DNA of 64,000 nt from Rhodococcus sp. 4CII (GTDB lineage Bacteria > Actinomycetota > Actinomycetes > Mycobacteriales > Mycobacteriaceae). The notes beneath the pieces are model-generated. The model ran no database searches. It was not told the origin of the DNA and was given only the letters and a program-made list of their open reading frames with translations. Position numbers and translations under genes: made by a program. Location: the NCBI RefSeq assembly GCF_014256275.1, contig NZ_JACCFE010000002.1, positions 620,001 through 684,000 of the forward strand. The letters are read 5' to 3'. Below, in pieces: positions 52,290-60,624 of the stretch (position 1 is the stretch's first letter; each line of letters begins with the position of its first letter).

Positions 52290-52767
52290 TTATCCACGCA
52301 CGTCGAGGCTGCGGGCGTAATGCTCCTTGAACACCTCGAGATGAGTCCAGGTCTCCAGCGCCACGACGCCCGGGACCGTGCGAATGCGCTCCGCAAGGGA
52401 ATGCAGGTCGCCGGAGGAGTCGGCGGCGACGGTACCGATCAGGTCGAATCTGCCGAGCGTGCGCGCCAGGAATTCGATGCCGGGAAGGGCCTCGATCTGC
52501 GCACACGCCTCCGGGTCGCGCGCGCCGAGGCTGACACCGATGCCCATGGCCAGTGTTCTGCCGCCACCGCGGCGCTTCACGACGGCGCCGACCCGCACCG
52601 CGGTGCTGTCGATCAGGTGGTTCACTCGATTGCGCGCGGCGCTCGGCGAGAGTCCGGTGCGCTCGGCCAGTTCGAGGAACGGCATCCGCCCGTTCCCCCC
52701 AGCAACTCGATGAGCGCGATGTCCTTGAATCCAGCCGGACGTCGGCCCGTAACGCGCTCTTGGGCAT
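52290..52767 (-). pseudogene. Lrp/AsnC-family regulator with two frameshifts
   Basis: The ORF runs in three frames. It begins MPKSALRADVRLDS at ATG 52767. After a missing base near 52728-52731 it continues KDIALIELLGG. After a second missing base in a run of six G near 52697-52702 it goes on as NGRMPFLELAERTGLSPSAARNRVNHLID (HTH) and the RAM domain (FDLIGTVAADSSGDLHSLAERI). The last part alone forms a 131-codon ORF without its first helix. True mutation or sequencing error in the G-run are both possible. It is divergent from the amidohydrolase remnant it probably once regulated. Confidence 0.72.
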
Positions 52768-52801
52768 GAAGATTCCCTTGATGACGTCGGCGTAGCACAG
52801 C

Positions 52802-53107
52802 GCCGTCACCCGCATCACCCGCCAGAACCACCAACTCGGCTCGAACGCGTTACGACTGACCGCCGCCCAGGCCCTCACCGCGCACACGCTGAACGGGGCG
52901 CGCGCGCTCGGACGGGAGACCGAACTGGGCAGCATCTCTCCCGGCAAGCGCGCCGATTCCGTTGTCCTCGGCGCCGACCCTCTCAGCGTCGACCCGCACA
53001 CCATCGCCGACATCGAGGTCTGGGAAACCTGGATCGACGGCGAATTGGAGCATTCCACGCGCAACCACCTATTCTCGACCACTGCAATCACCGAGGATCA
53101 GTCATGA
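52802..53107 (+). pseudogene. C-terminal remnant of a YtcJ-like amidohydrolase
   Basis: The last 100 residues of an amidohydrolase family 3 protein are encoded in one open frame: AVTRITRQNHQLG, LTAAQALTAHTLNGARALGRETELGSISPGKRADSVVLGADPLSVDP and ADIEVWETWIDGE. The N-terminal part with the metal ligands is absent, and upstream the sequence is the regulator's start. Its stop overlaps the ATG of the MHS transporter remnant, so the two were an operon. Confidence 0.7.
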
Positions 53108-53801
53108 GTCACGACACTCAGATCGCCGAGGCCCGCAAGGCGGGTCTCGCGGCCTTCGTCGGCACCACCATCGAGTGGTACGACTAGGCATTCTGCCCGT
53201 CGCCGTCGGCGGCTACTACCTGGTGACGACGTTCATCACGGCCTACGCCACCGATCCGGACGTCGGGCTGTCGGAAACGCTCGTCCTCGACGCGCTCAGT
53301 GTCGCCGCTGTCGTCGAGCTGATCGCCGCCCTCGGGGTTGCGTGGCTCGGCGACAAGGTCGGCCGGATCCGCGTGGTGATCTACGGACTGCTGGCCGTCG
53401 CCGTGCTCGCCGCGCCGCAGTTCCTGGTGCTGACGTCCGGTTCCGTGTTCTCGATCTTCCTGACGTTCGCCGTCATGCGACTCGTCCTCGCCGCGACGTA
53501 CGGCCCGATCGCAGCCGTGCTGTCGCAGATGTTCCGCCCGCAGGCCCGGTACACCAGCATCTCCCTCGCCTATCAGGGTGCGGGCGCGATCTTCGGCGGG
53601 CTGTCGCCTCTGTTGTCGACCCTGATGTACCAGGCGACGGGCAGCGTGTGGCCGGTGATCGGCCTCCTGATCGGAATGTGCGCGGTCAGCATTCTCTGCC
53701 TGCTGATGGCGCCGCAACACGTCGACGTGGACGGCGACACGTCCGTCACGTCGGGTCGCGGTCCGAATTCGCCGGAGACGCATCCGCTGTCGTCGCGTTG
53801 A
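53104..53801 (+). pseudogene. MHS-type MFS transporter remnant with large internal deletion
   Basis: It starts normally (ARKAGLAAFVGTTIEWYD, the metabolite:H+ symporter opening), then a TAG stop directly follows at 53185-53187. The sequence resumes in another frame at about helix 7: LPVAVGGYYLVTTFITAYATD, then GVAWLGDKVGRIRVVIYGLL (repeat of motif A) and LSQMFRPQARYTSISLAYQGAGAIFGGLSPLL. Helices 1-6 are deleted. The 3' end overlaps the patatin gene on the other strand by 56 bases. Confidence 0.75.
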
Positions 53802-54789
53802 CCCCGGCGTCGTCGAGCGCACGCTGTGTGAGCACCCGACCGAGTTCGATCATTTCCGTCGCGCGATGGAAGTCGAGACTCCGGCACGCCGCCCGCGGAA
53901 CCCGGACCTGGACGTCCGGTGGGTACGCGGCGAGCTGGTAGCGCGCCAACGTCGCCTGCATCACGTCGAGCGAGCGGTTCATCACCGCGAACCGACTGAA
54001 CTTCGGGACGGCCACCGCGTCGCCCTCGACCACGGTCTGATCGGCGAGCACCTGGCCGTCCGGTTCGTCCGCCGGATCCGGTTCGGTGTGCGAGGCACCG
54101 AACCGTCCGACGACAGACCGGACGATGTCCAGGTCACGGAGCTGCGCAGCGCTACGGCGGAAGCGGGACATCCATTCGTCGACGGGCCGGGAGTCCGCGC
54201 TGACATTCTCCGGAGCCGGGGACCGACCGTCCCGATCCTCGGCGCTCAGGCTGATCCCGACGGTCAGGTCGGCGCTCACGGAGACGAGCGGTGCCATCGG
54301 CAGGGGGTCGAGAATTCCGCCGTCCGCGAGGACCCGGCCGTTCAGCACGTACGGCGTGATGACTCCGGGAATGGCGATCGACGCGCGGATCGCCGCATCG
54401 ACGGGTCCGCGCTGGAACCACACGGACCGGCCCGCGGCGAGGTCGGTGGCGACGGCGGTGTACGGAATGGGAAGGTCTTCGATGCGAACCTCGCCGAGGA
54501 TCTCCCGGACCCGCTGCAGGATCTTCTCCGCGTGGATGGCCCCTGGCGCAGACACCGACAGGTCGAGAAGCCGCACCACGTCGAGCTGCGTCAGGCCGAC
54601 CGCCCACCGGGTGAAGTCGTCGAGCCTCCCCGCGGCGTGGAGGCCCCCCACCAGGGCCCCCATCGACGATCCGGCGACGCCGACGATCTCGAATCCGTGC
54701 TCCTCGAGTACCTGGATCGCTCCGATGTGGGCGTACCCGCGGGCCCCGCCGCTGCCGAGAGCCAGCGCGACGCGCCTCCGTCCGTTCAT
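53746..54789 (-). CDS. Patatin-like phospholipase (RssA-type)
   Basis: A 347-residue Ser-Asp dyad lipase. The oxyanion loop GSGGARGYAHIG is at residues 12-23, the nucleophile is Ser42 in GSSMG, and the Asp is in VLADGGILDPLPM. The bacterial RssA/YchK-like domain ends near residue 230; the C-terminal 120 residues are less conserved. It has no signal peptide, so it may act on cytoplasmic or membrane lipids. ATG 54789. Confidence 0.9.
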   Translation of the reverse strand: MNGRRRVALALGSGGARGYAHIGAIQVLEEHGFEIVGVAGSSMGALVGGLHAAGRLDDFTRWAVGLTQLDVVRLLDLSVSAPGAIHAEKILQRVREILGEVRIEDLPIPYTAVATDLAAGRSVWFQRGPVDAAIRASIAIPGVITPYVLNGRVLADGGILDPLPMAPLVSVSADLTVGISLSAEDRDGRSPAPENVSADSRPVDEWMSRFRRSAAQLRDLDIVRSVVGRFGASHTEPDPADEPDGQVLADQTVVEGDAVAVPKFSRFAVMNRSLDVMQATLARYQLAAYPPDVQVRVPRAACRSLDFHRATEMIELGRVLTQRALDDAGVNATTADASPANSDRDPT

Positions 54790-54823
54790 CGGACGATCGT
54801 ACGCGGGTGCGAGATCCGGGCCG

Positions 54824-55141
54824 TCAGGACAAACCGTTGTCCGGGAGCCGCAGGTCGGGCTTGTCGAGCTCCTCGATGTTCACGTCCTTGAACGTGATGA
54901 CGCGGACGTATTTCACGAACCGGGCGGGACGGTACATGTCCCACACCCACGCGTCGGACATCCGCAGCTCGAAGTAGATCTCACCGTCGGCGTTGTGCGG
55001 CAGCAACTCCACCGAGTTGGCCAGGTAGAACCGGCGCTCGGTCTCCACGACATAGGAGAACTGACCGACGATGTCCCGATACTCGCGGTAGAGCGACAGC
55101 TCCATCTCGGTTTCGTACTTCTCGAGATCCTCGGCACTCAT
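54824..55141 (-). CDS. DUF2469 protein (Rv2901c-like)
   Basis: A 105-residue soluble acidic protein highly conserved in actinobacteria: MSAEDLEKYETEMELSLYREYRDIVGQFSYVVETERRFYLAN, GEIYFELRMSDAWVWDMYRPARFVKYVRVITFKDVNIEEL. It has no known function. It is always next to rnhB and lepB in this order. ATG 55141 is certain from conservation. Confidence 0.92.
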   Translation of the reverse strand: MSAEDLEKYETEMELSLYREYRDIVGQFSYVVETERRFYLANSVELLPHNADGEIYFELRMSDAWVWDMYRPARFVKYVRVITFKDVNIEELDKPDLRLPDNGLS

Positions 55142-55178
55142 CGGTCTCGGAGTCCTCCTGCTCTGGTGTGAATTGTCA

Positions 55179-55859
55179 TCATCTCGCACTTCCGGAACTC
55201 TTATCCACCCGGTGTAGCAGCGCCGCGATGTTCGACCACGAGCGGCGGTGCTCCGGGCACGGGCCCAGCACGTCGAGCGCCGCCAGGTGGGCGGGCGTGT
55301 TGTACCCCTTGTGGATCGCGAAACCGTAACCGGGATGCGTCTCGTCCATCGCGACCATCACCCGGTCACGCGACACCTTGGCCAGCACACTCGCCGCCGC
55401 GATGCACGCCGCCGCGGCGTCACCCCCGATCACCGGCAACGACGGGGCCGGAAGCCCCGGGACGCGGAAGCCGTCCGTCAGAACGTATCCGGGCGTGGTC
55501 GACAACCCGGCGACGGCGCGCCGCATGCCCTCGATGTTGGCGACGTGCACACCCATCCTGTCCACTTCCTCGGCGGGAAAGGACACGACGCTCCACGCCA
55601 CAGCCAATCTCGTGATCGCCGGGAACAACTCTTCCCGGGTGCGCTCGGTGAGCTTCTTCGAATCGTCGAGCCGCGCCAGCGCCGGATACGGCTTCGGCGC
55701 GAGCACGCAGGCCGCCACGACCAGCGGTCCCGCGCAGGCCCCGCGGCCGGCCTCGTCGACGCCGGCTACCGGGCCGAGGCCGCTGCGGACCAGGGCCGAC
55801 TCCATCGTCCGCAGACCGGACGACCTGCGAATGATGGTGCGTGGCGGCCAGGAAGTCAC
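55179..55859 (-). CDS. rnhB: Ribonuclease HII
   Basis: Removes ribonucleotides from RNA-DNA hybrids. The 226-residue product has VAGVDEAGRGACAGPLV (catalytic Asp-Glu), LDDSKKLTERTR, GGDAAAACIAAASVLAKVSRDR (Asp) and HPGYGFAIHKGYNTPAHLAAL. GTG 55859 overlaps the lepB stop; the extra 15 or so N-terminal residues before LVRSGLGPVAGVDEAG are longer than usual, so a start at the ATG of MESALVRSG (near 55805) is possible. Confidence 0.94.
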   Translation of the reverse strand: MTSWPPRTIIRRSSGLRTMESALVRSGLGPVAGVDEAGRGACAGPLVVAACVLAPKPYPALARLDDSKKLTERTREELFPAITRLAVAWSVVSFPAEEVDRMGVHVANIEGMRRAVAGLSTTPGYVLTDGFRVPGLPAPSLPVIGGDAAAACIAAASVLAKVSRDRVMVAMDETHPGYGFAIHKGYNTPAHLAALDVLGPCPEHRRSWSNIAALLHRVDKSSGSAR

Positions 55860-56665
55860 TTGCCCTGGATATCGGGTGAACTGATCGTGCCCATCCGCGA
55901 CGGCGGCAACGCATTGAACACGGCTTTGCCGATGACGTTGTCGAGCGGGATGGTGCCTTGCATGTCGTCACCGACGTGGTACCGCGAGTCCGCGGAATTG
56001 CTGCGGTTGTCGCCCATCACCCAGAAGTGTCCCTCGGGCACGGTGACCGGACCGAAGCAGCGCGCCGACTTCAATGCCGTATCGCAGGTCTGAGAGCCGG
56101 GGACGAACGGGAAGTCCATGACGACGTAGGGCTCGTCGAGCGGCTTGCCGTCGACCAGGATGCGTCCCTGGTCGTCGCAGCATTCGACGGTCTGACCGCC
56201 GGTGGCGATGACACGCTTGACGAGGTCGTTCTCGTCCGGGGGGACGAGTCCGACGAGTGAGCCGAGTTCCTGCGCCCCGCGGATCACCACGTTCGACGAT
56301 CGGGTGGACACGAAGTCCTGCGACCACGAATCGGGGCCGCGGAACACGATGACGTCGCCGGGTTGCGGATCACCGAAGTGGTAACCGATCTTCTCGACGA
56401 CGATCCGGTCGCCGGTGCAGCCCGCGCACCCGTGCAGCGTCGGCTCCATCGATTCCGACGGGATGAGGTACACGCGGGCGACGAACGTCTGCAACAGGAA
56501 ACTCAGAACGAGCGCGACCAGAATCAGGATCGGCAACTCGCGAAGAAAGGAGCGGGGCTTCTTCTCGGGCTTCGCCGCACCACCGTTCTCGGTGGAAGTG
56601 GCGGCCGAATCGCCGGTGGTCTCGGATTCCGACGACAATGCCCGCTCCTTCGAAGAATCTGTCAC
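55856..56665 (-). CDS. lepB: Signal peptidase I
   Basis: Membrane Ser-Lys protease that releases exported proteins. The 269 residues have a 40-residue disordered N-terminus, a single transmembrane helix (LPILILVALVLSFLLQTFV), and the catalytic boxes: B with Ser72 in PSESMEPTL, D with the general-base Lys in NDLVKRVIATGG, and E with GDNRSNSADSR. It is downstream of rplS and upstream of rnhB. Confidence 0.95.
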   Translation of the reverse strand: MTDSSKERALSSESETTGDSAATSTENGGAAKPEKKPRSFLRELPILILVALVLSFLLQTFVARVYLIPSESMEPTLHGCAGCTGDRIVVEKIGYHFGDPQPGDVIVFRGPDSWSQDFVSTRSSNVVIRGAQELGSLVGLVPPDENDLVKRVIATGGQTVECCDDQGRILVDGKPLDEPYVVMDFPFVPGSQTCDTALKSARCFGPVTVPEGHFWVMGDNRSNSADSRYHVGDDMQGTIPLDNVIGKAVFNALPPSRMGTISSPDIQGK

Positions 56666-56676
56666 GAAATCAGATT

Positions 56677-56708
56677 AGCCCGGCACCGCGAGTACGCAGT
56701 GCCGGGCT
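56677..56708 (-). terminator. Hairpin between rplS and lepB
   Basis: AGCCCGGCAC (56677-56686) and GTGCCGGGCT (56699-56708) pair perfectly around a 12-base loop. On the minus strand it lies 11 bases after the rplS stop and is followed by AATCTGATTT. Confidence 0.7.
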
Positions 56709-56719
56709 CATCGGAAAGA

Positions 56720-57061
56720 TCAGCGCTTTTCCTTGATCTTGGCGGCCTTGCCACGCAGATCGCGGAGGTAGTACAGCTTGGCGCGACGCACGTCACCACG
56801 GGTGACGACCTCGATCTGCGCCAGGTTGGGGCTGTGGACCGGGAAGGTGCGCTCGACGCCGACACCGAAGGAGACCTTGCGGACGGTGAAGGTCTCGCGG
56901 ACGCCGCCGCCCTGGCGACGGATCACGACGCCCTTGAAGACCTGCACGCGCTCCTTCGAGCCTTCGATGACCTTGACGTGCACGTTGAGGGTGTCGCCGG
57001 GACGGAACTCGGGAATGTCGTCGCGGAGGGACTTCTTGTCCAGGAAATCGAGAGTGTTCAT
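56720..57061 (-). CDS. rplS: 50S ribosomal protein L19
   Basis: Large-subunit protein at the 30S-50S interface. It has 113 residues, family length: [96 protein letters not shown] 57061. Confidence 0.98.
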
Positions 57062-57155
57062 CGGTGTTCCATCCTTGCGTTTTCGCAGGAGCAGAGGAAC
57101 CGAGCGGCACCCGGACGTTCGGAGAACACCGGTGCTCGTCTGGTTCGTGCCCAGA

Positions 57156-58067
57156 TCAAGTATTGCTGCCTGGTCCAGGCAACCCGTCCATTGTGCCAGA
57201 CGCCACCGGGTGAAGAGAAATCGGCGGTGGTGCCGCATGCACCACGTGGTCGAGTTCCACCTCCGCCGCCACCCTCGCGTGCTCGGCAGCTTCCTTCACG
57301 TGCACGGCGCTGGGGGTCCCCGCGATGAAATCCTGCACGAAGATCTTGGCGCGGATCACCGGTCTGCGCCACTTTCGTTCCCGCTCGAGAGCCCGGAGCA
57401 TCCGCTTCGGCTTGGACGTGTAGCGCCACCGTGCCCACGGCGCACTCGGCCGGCTCAGTCGGAGCGCCCCGATCACCAGGATCGGGAAGACGAACAGGCC
57501 CAGCAGCCCGGTCCAGATCTTCCCCTTCAACAGCACCACGGCCGCGATGAGCAGGTTGATCACGGACGACAACGCGATCGCCACCCGAACCCAGGGATCC
57601 GGGGAGTCCCGGAAGTCGGTGACGTTGATCAGTTCCAGCGGCCGGAGACCGAGCAACAGCAGACCGGTGACGGCGATCGCCACGAACACCGCGTCGACCG
57701 ACGTCCGGCCCTCATCCGCCCAGTACACGTCCTGCAGGTAGAAGATCAGCGCGAATTCGTCGAGCACCAGCGCCGCACCGATCCCGAAGAAGGTGGCGAG
57801 GACGGCGCCGGTGGTCTGGGTGCCGTCCACGTAGACGGCGATGAGGGAGACCCCCGACACGAGCATCGTCACGACGCCGAACACCACATGGTGAACATGG
57901 TGCCCGCCGGGTTTCACGTTGCCCGGCCACCACGACACCTCCGCGCGGATCATCCGCACACTCAACCGGATGAACAGGAACGCCGCCAGGAACCCGAGCA
58001 GGAAGAAGAGCAGAGGCAGGCGCCCGTGCCCGACGATCTCCCTATCCAGCCATTCGTACATCGGCAT
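57156..58067 (-). CDS. Polytopic membrane protein with HHVHH motif, function unknown
   Basis: A 303-residue protein with about seven hydrophobic helices: [101 protein letters not shown] and [15 protein letters not shown]. The conserved-looking polar features are [12 protein letters not shown] and [14 protein letters not shown], which could bind metal in the bilayer. The C-terminal 100 residues are soluble and basic. It is not a family I can name; similar proteins occur in actinobacteria. Confidence 0.7.
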
Positions 58068-58134
58068 CCACTATCCCAGTAAAGAACTGGTCACTCCACG
58101 GGAAAGCGGGGGCTCGTGTCGCGATGGTGACCTC

Positions 58135-60549
58135 CTACTTGCCGAACCCCGCCTTCCGAAGAGCGTCGGCCATCGAGCCTCCCGGTGCCTGCCCGGAGTC
58201 ACGCCCGCGATCGCGCCCACCCTGCTGCTGCGGCTTACCGCCCCGTCGATCCTGGCGCTGCCCGCCACCACGATCCTGGCGCTGCCCGCCGCCACCTCGA
58301 TCCTGACGCTGCCCGCCGCCGCCTCGATCCTGGCGCTGCGCGCCTCCGCCTCGATCCTGGCGCTGCGCGCCTCCGCCCCGGGGACCGTCGTTCTTGCGGC
58401 CGGCGCCGACCTCGTCGTCGAGGCGCAGCGTCAACCCGATGCGCTGACGGGCCTCGTCCACCTCGAGAACCTTCACCTTCACGACATCGCCCGACTTCAC
58501 AACGTCACGCGGGTCCTTGACGAAGTTGTGGGACATCGCCGACACGTGCACGAGACCGTCCTGGTGGACACCGATGTCGACGAAGGCGCCGAACGCCGCC
58601 ACGTTGGTGACGACGCCCTCGAGCGTCATCCCCGGCTTCAGGTGCGCCACCTTCTCGATGCCCGCCGCGAACGTGGCCGTCTTGAATTCGGGGCGGGGGT
58701 CGCGACCGGGCTTCTCGAGCTCACCGATGATGTCGGTGACGGTCGGGAGACCGAACCGGTCGTCGACGAAGTCTGCCGGGTTCAGGCTGCGCAGCGCGGA
58801 CGTGTTGCCGATGATCTCGCGCACACCGGTGCCGGTGGCGTCGGCGATCTTGCGCACCACCGGATAGGCCTCCGGGTGGACGCTGGACGCGTCGAGCGGG
58901 TCGTCGCCGTTGGGGATGCGAAGGAACCCGGCGCACTGCTCGAACGCCTTCGGGCCCAGCCTCGCGACGTCCTTGAGTCCCTTGCGGCTACGGAACGGAC
59001 CGTTCTGGTCGCGGTGCGCGACGATGCTCTCCGCCAGGGACCCCGCAATACCGGACACGCGGGACAGCAGCGGAACCGACGCCGTGTTCACGTCGACGCC
59101 GACAGCGTTCACCGCGTCCTCGACCACCGCACCCAGCGACCGCGCGAGCAGCGTTTCCGACACGTCGTGCTGGTACTGGCCGACGCCGATCGACTTCGGG
59201 TCGATCTTCACGAGTTCGGCGAGGGGATCCTGCAACCGGCGGGCGATGGACACTGCGCCGCGGATCGACACGTCGAGGTCGGGCAGCTCCGCGGACGCGT
59301 ACGCGGAGGCCGAGTACACGGACGCGCCGGCCTCGGACACCACGATCTTCGTCAGGTTGCCTGCGCCCGACTTCGCGATGAGCTCGGTCGCGAGCGCGTC
59401 CGTCTCACGGGAGGCGGTGCCGTTGCCGATCGCGATGAGCTCGACCCCGTGCCGGGCCACGAGGCCCGCCAGCGTGGCCAGCGAGGCGTCCCACTTGTTC
59501 TGCGGCTGATGAGGGTAGATCGTCTCGTGCGCGACCACCTTGCCGGTGGCGTCCACGACCGCGACCTTGGTGCCGGTCCGGAAGCCGGGGTCGAGTCCCA
59601 TCGTCGCGCGGGTTCCGGCCGGCGCTGCCAGCAGCAGGTCGCGCAGGTTGGTGGCGAACACGTCGACGGCGTCCTTCTCCGCCGACTGTCGCAAGCGCAT
59701 CCGTGTGTCGATGCCCAGGGTGACGATCATCTTGGTGCGCCACGCCCACCGCACGGTGTCGAGCAGCCATCTGTCGGCGGGCCGGCCGCGGTCGGCGATA
59801 CCGAACCGCCCGGCGATCCGGCCCTCGTAGACGGTTGGCTCGCCCGGGACGGGTTCCTCCGTGTCGGGCGCCAGGGTGAGGGTGAGCACCTCTTCCTTCT
59901 CGCCCCGCAACACGGCGAGGATCCGGTGCGAGGGAAGCCGGCCGAACGGCTCGGAGAACTCGAAGTAGTCGGCGAACTTCGCCCCTTCGGTCTCCTTGCC
60001 CTTGCGGACCGCGGACACCAGCTGCCCGCGGGTCCACATCAGGTCGCGCAGCTCGCCCACCAGGTCGGCGTCCTCGGCAAAGCGTTCGACGAGGATCGCG
60101 CGCGCGCCCTCGAGTTGCTCGGCTGTGTACGACGCGGGGTCGGTCGAGGGATCGGTGATCAGCGCATCGGCGACGGGCTCGTGACCGGCTTCACGCGCGA
60201 TCTGCGCCTTGGTGCGCCGCTTCGGCTTGAAGGGCAGGTAAATGTCCTCGAGGCGCGCCTTCGTGTCGGCGGTCATGATCTGGCCACGCAGCTGATCGTC
60301 GAGCTTGCCCTGCGAGTCGATCGACTCGAGCACGGCGACCCGACGCTCGTCCAGTTCCCGCAGGTACCGCAGGCGTTCCTCGAGCTGGCGGAGCTGAGCG
60401 TCGTCGAGCGTTCCGGTGACTTCCTTGCGGTACCGGGCGATGAAGGGCACGGTGGCTCCGCCGTCGAGGAGGTCCACGGCGGCCGCGACCTGTCCCTCCC
60501 GGACATCGAGTTCCTCGGCAATGCGCTGGTTCACGGTCTTGAGAGTCAC
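58135..60549 (-). CDS. tex: Tex-family S1 RNA-binding transcription accessory protein, RGG-rich tail
   Basis: An 804-residue Tex/Spt6-related protein acting at RNA polymerase or on nucleic acid. It opens with the helical Tex N-terminus (VNQRIAEELDVREGQVAAAVDLLDGGATVPFIARYRKE), has the YqgF nuclease-like domain (ATMGLDPGFRTGTKVAVVDATGKV), helix-hairpin-helix (VNTASVPLLSRVSGIAGSLA) and an S1 domain (LEGVVTNVAAFGAFVDIGVHQDGLVHVS). The last 80 residues are a repeat of GGGAQRQDR units ending MADALRKAGFGK. ATG 60549. Confidence 0.92.
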   Translation of the reverse strand: MTLKTVNQRIAEELDVREGQVAAAVDLLDGGATVPFIARYRKEVTGTLDDAQLRQLEERLRYLRELDERRVAVLESIDSQGKLDDQLRGQIMTADTKARLEDIYLPFKPKRRTKAQIAREAGHEPVADALITDPSTDPASYTAEQLEGARAILVERFAEDADLVGELRDLMWTRGQLVSAVRKGKETEGAKFADYFEFSEPFGRLPSHRILAVLRGEKEEVLTLTLAPDTEEPVPGEPTVYEGRIAGRFGIADRGRPADRWLLDTVRWAWRTKMIVTLGIDTRMRLRQSAEKDAVDVFATNLRDLLLAAPAGTRATMGLDPGFRTGTKVAVVDATGKVVAHETIYPHQPQNKWDASLATLAGLVARHGVELIAIGNGTASRETDALATELIAKSGAGNLTKIVVSEAGASVYSASAYASAELPDLDVSIRGAVSIARRLQDPLAELVKIDPKSIGVGQYQHDVSETLLARSLGAVVEDAVNAVGVDVNTASVPLLSRVSGIAGSLAESIVAHRDQNGPFRSRKGLKDVARLGPKAFEQCAGFLRIPNGDDPLDASSVHPEAYPVVRKIADATGTGVREIIGNTSALRSLNPADFVDDRFGLPTVTDIIGELEKPGRDPRPEFKTATFAAGIEKVAHLKPGMTLEGVVTNVAAFGAFVDIGVHQDGLVHVSAMSHNFVKDPRDVVKSGDVVKVKVLEVDEARQRIGLTLRLDDEVGAGRKNDGPRGGGAQRQDRGGGAQRQDRGGGGQRQDRGGGGQRQDRGGGQRQDRRGGKPQQQGGRDRGRDSGQAPGGSMADALRKAGFGK
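58245..58380 (-). repeat. 27-bp tandem repeats coding the RGG-like Tex tail
   Basis: About five tandem units of 24-27 bases, centred on the plus-strand word TCGATCCTGGCGCTG, encode GGG(A/G)QRQDR in frame. The units are nearly identical, which suggests recent slippage. Confidence 0.8.
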
Positions 60550-60624
60550 GAAAATGGACCCTACCGCTACTCTGAGACAATATCGTCGGCGGTGAGGCCG
60601 TCACGGAAATCTCGGGAGAATTTC

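Noticed and set aside
48946..52320. 1124-codon plus-strand ORF across dprA, comM and yraN
   Set aside because: Real conserved genes occupy the opposite strand throughout; the long frame is a product of high GC in third positions.
58245..58380. CRISPR-like or satellite array
   Set aside because: The units are tandem, without spacers, and lie in frame within tex coding for Gly-Arg-Gln-Asp repeats.
57919..60600. Long upstream extension of the LppW-like reading frame to 1256 codons
   Set aside because: It runs antisense to tex. The lipoprotein signal and lipobox at ATG 60625 mark the true start.
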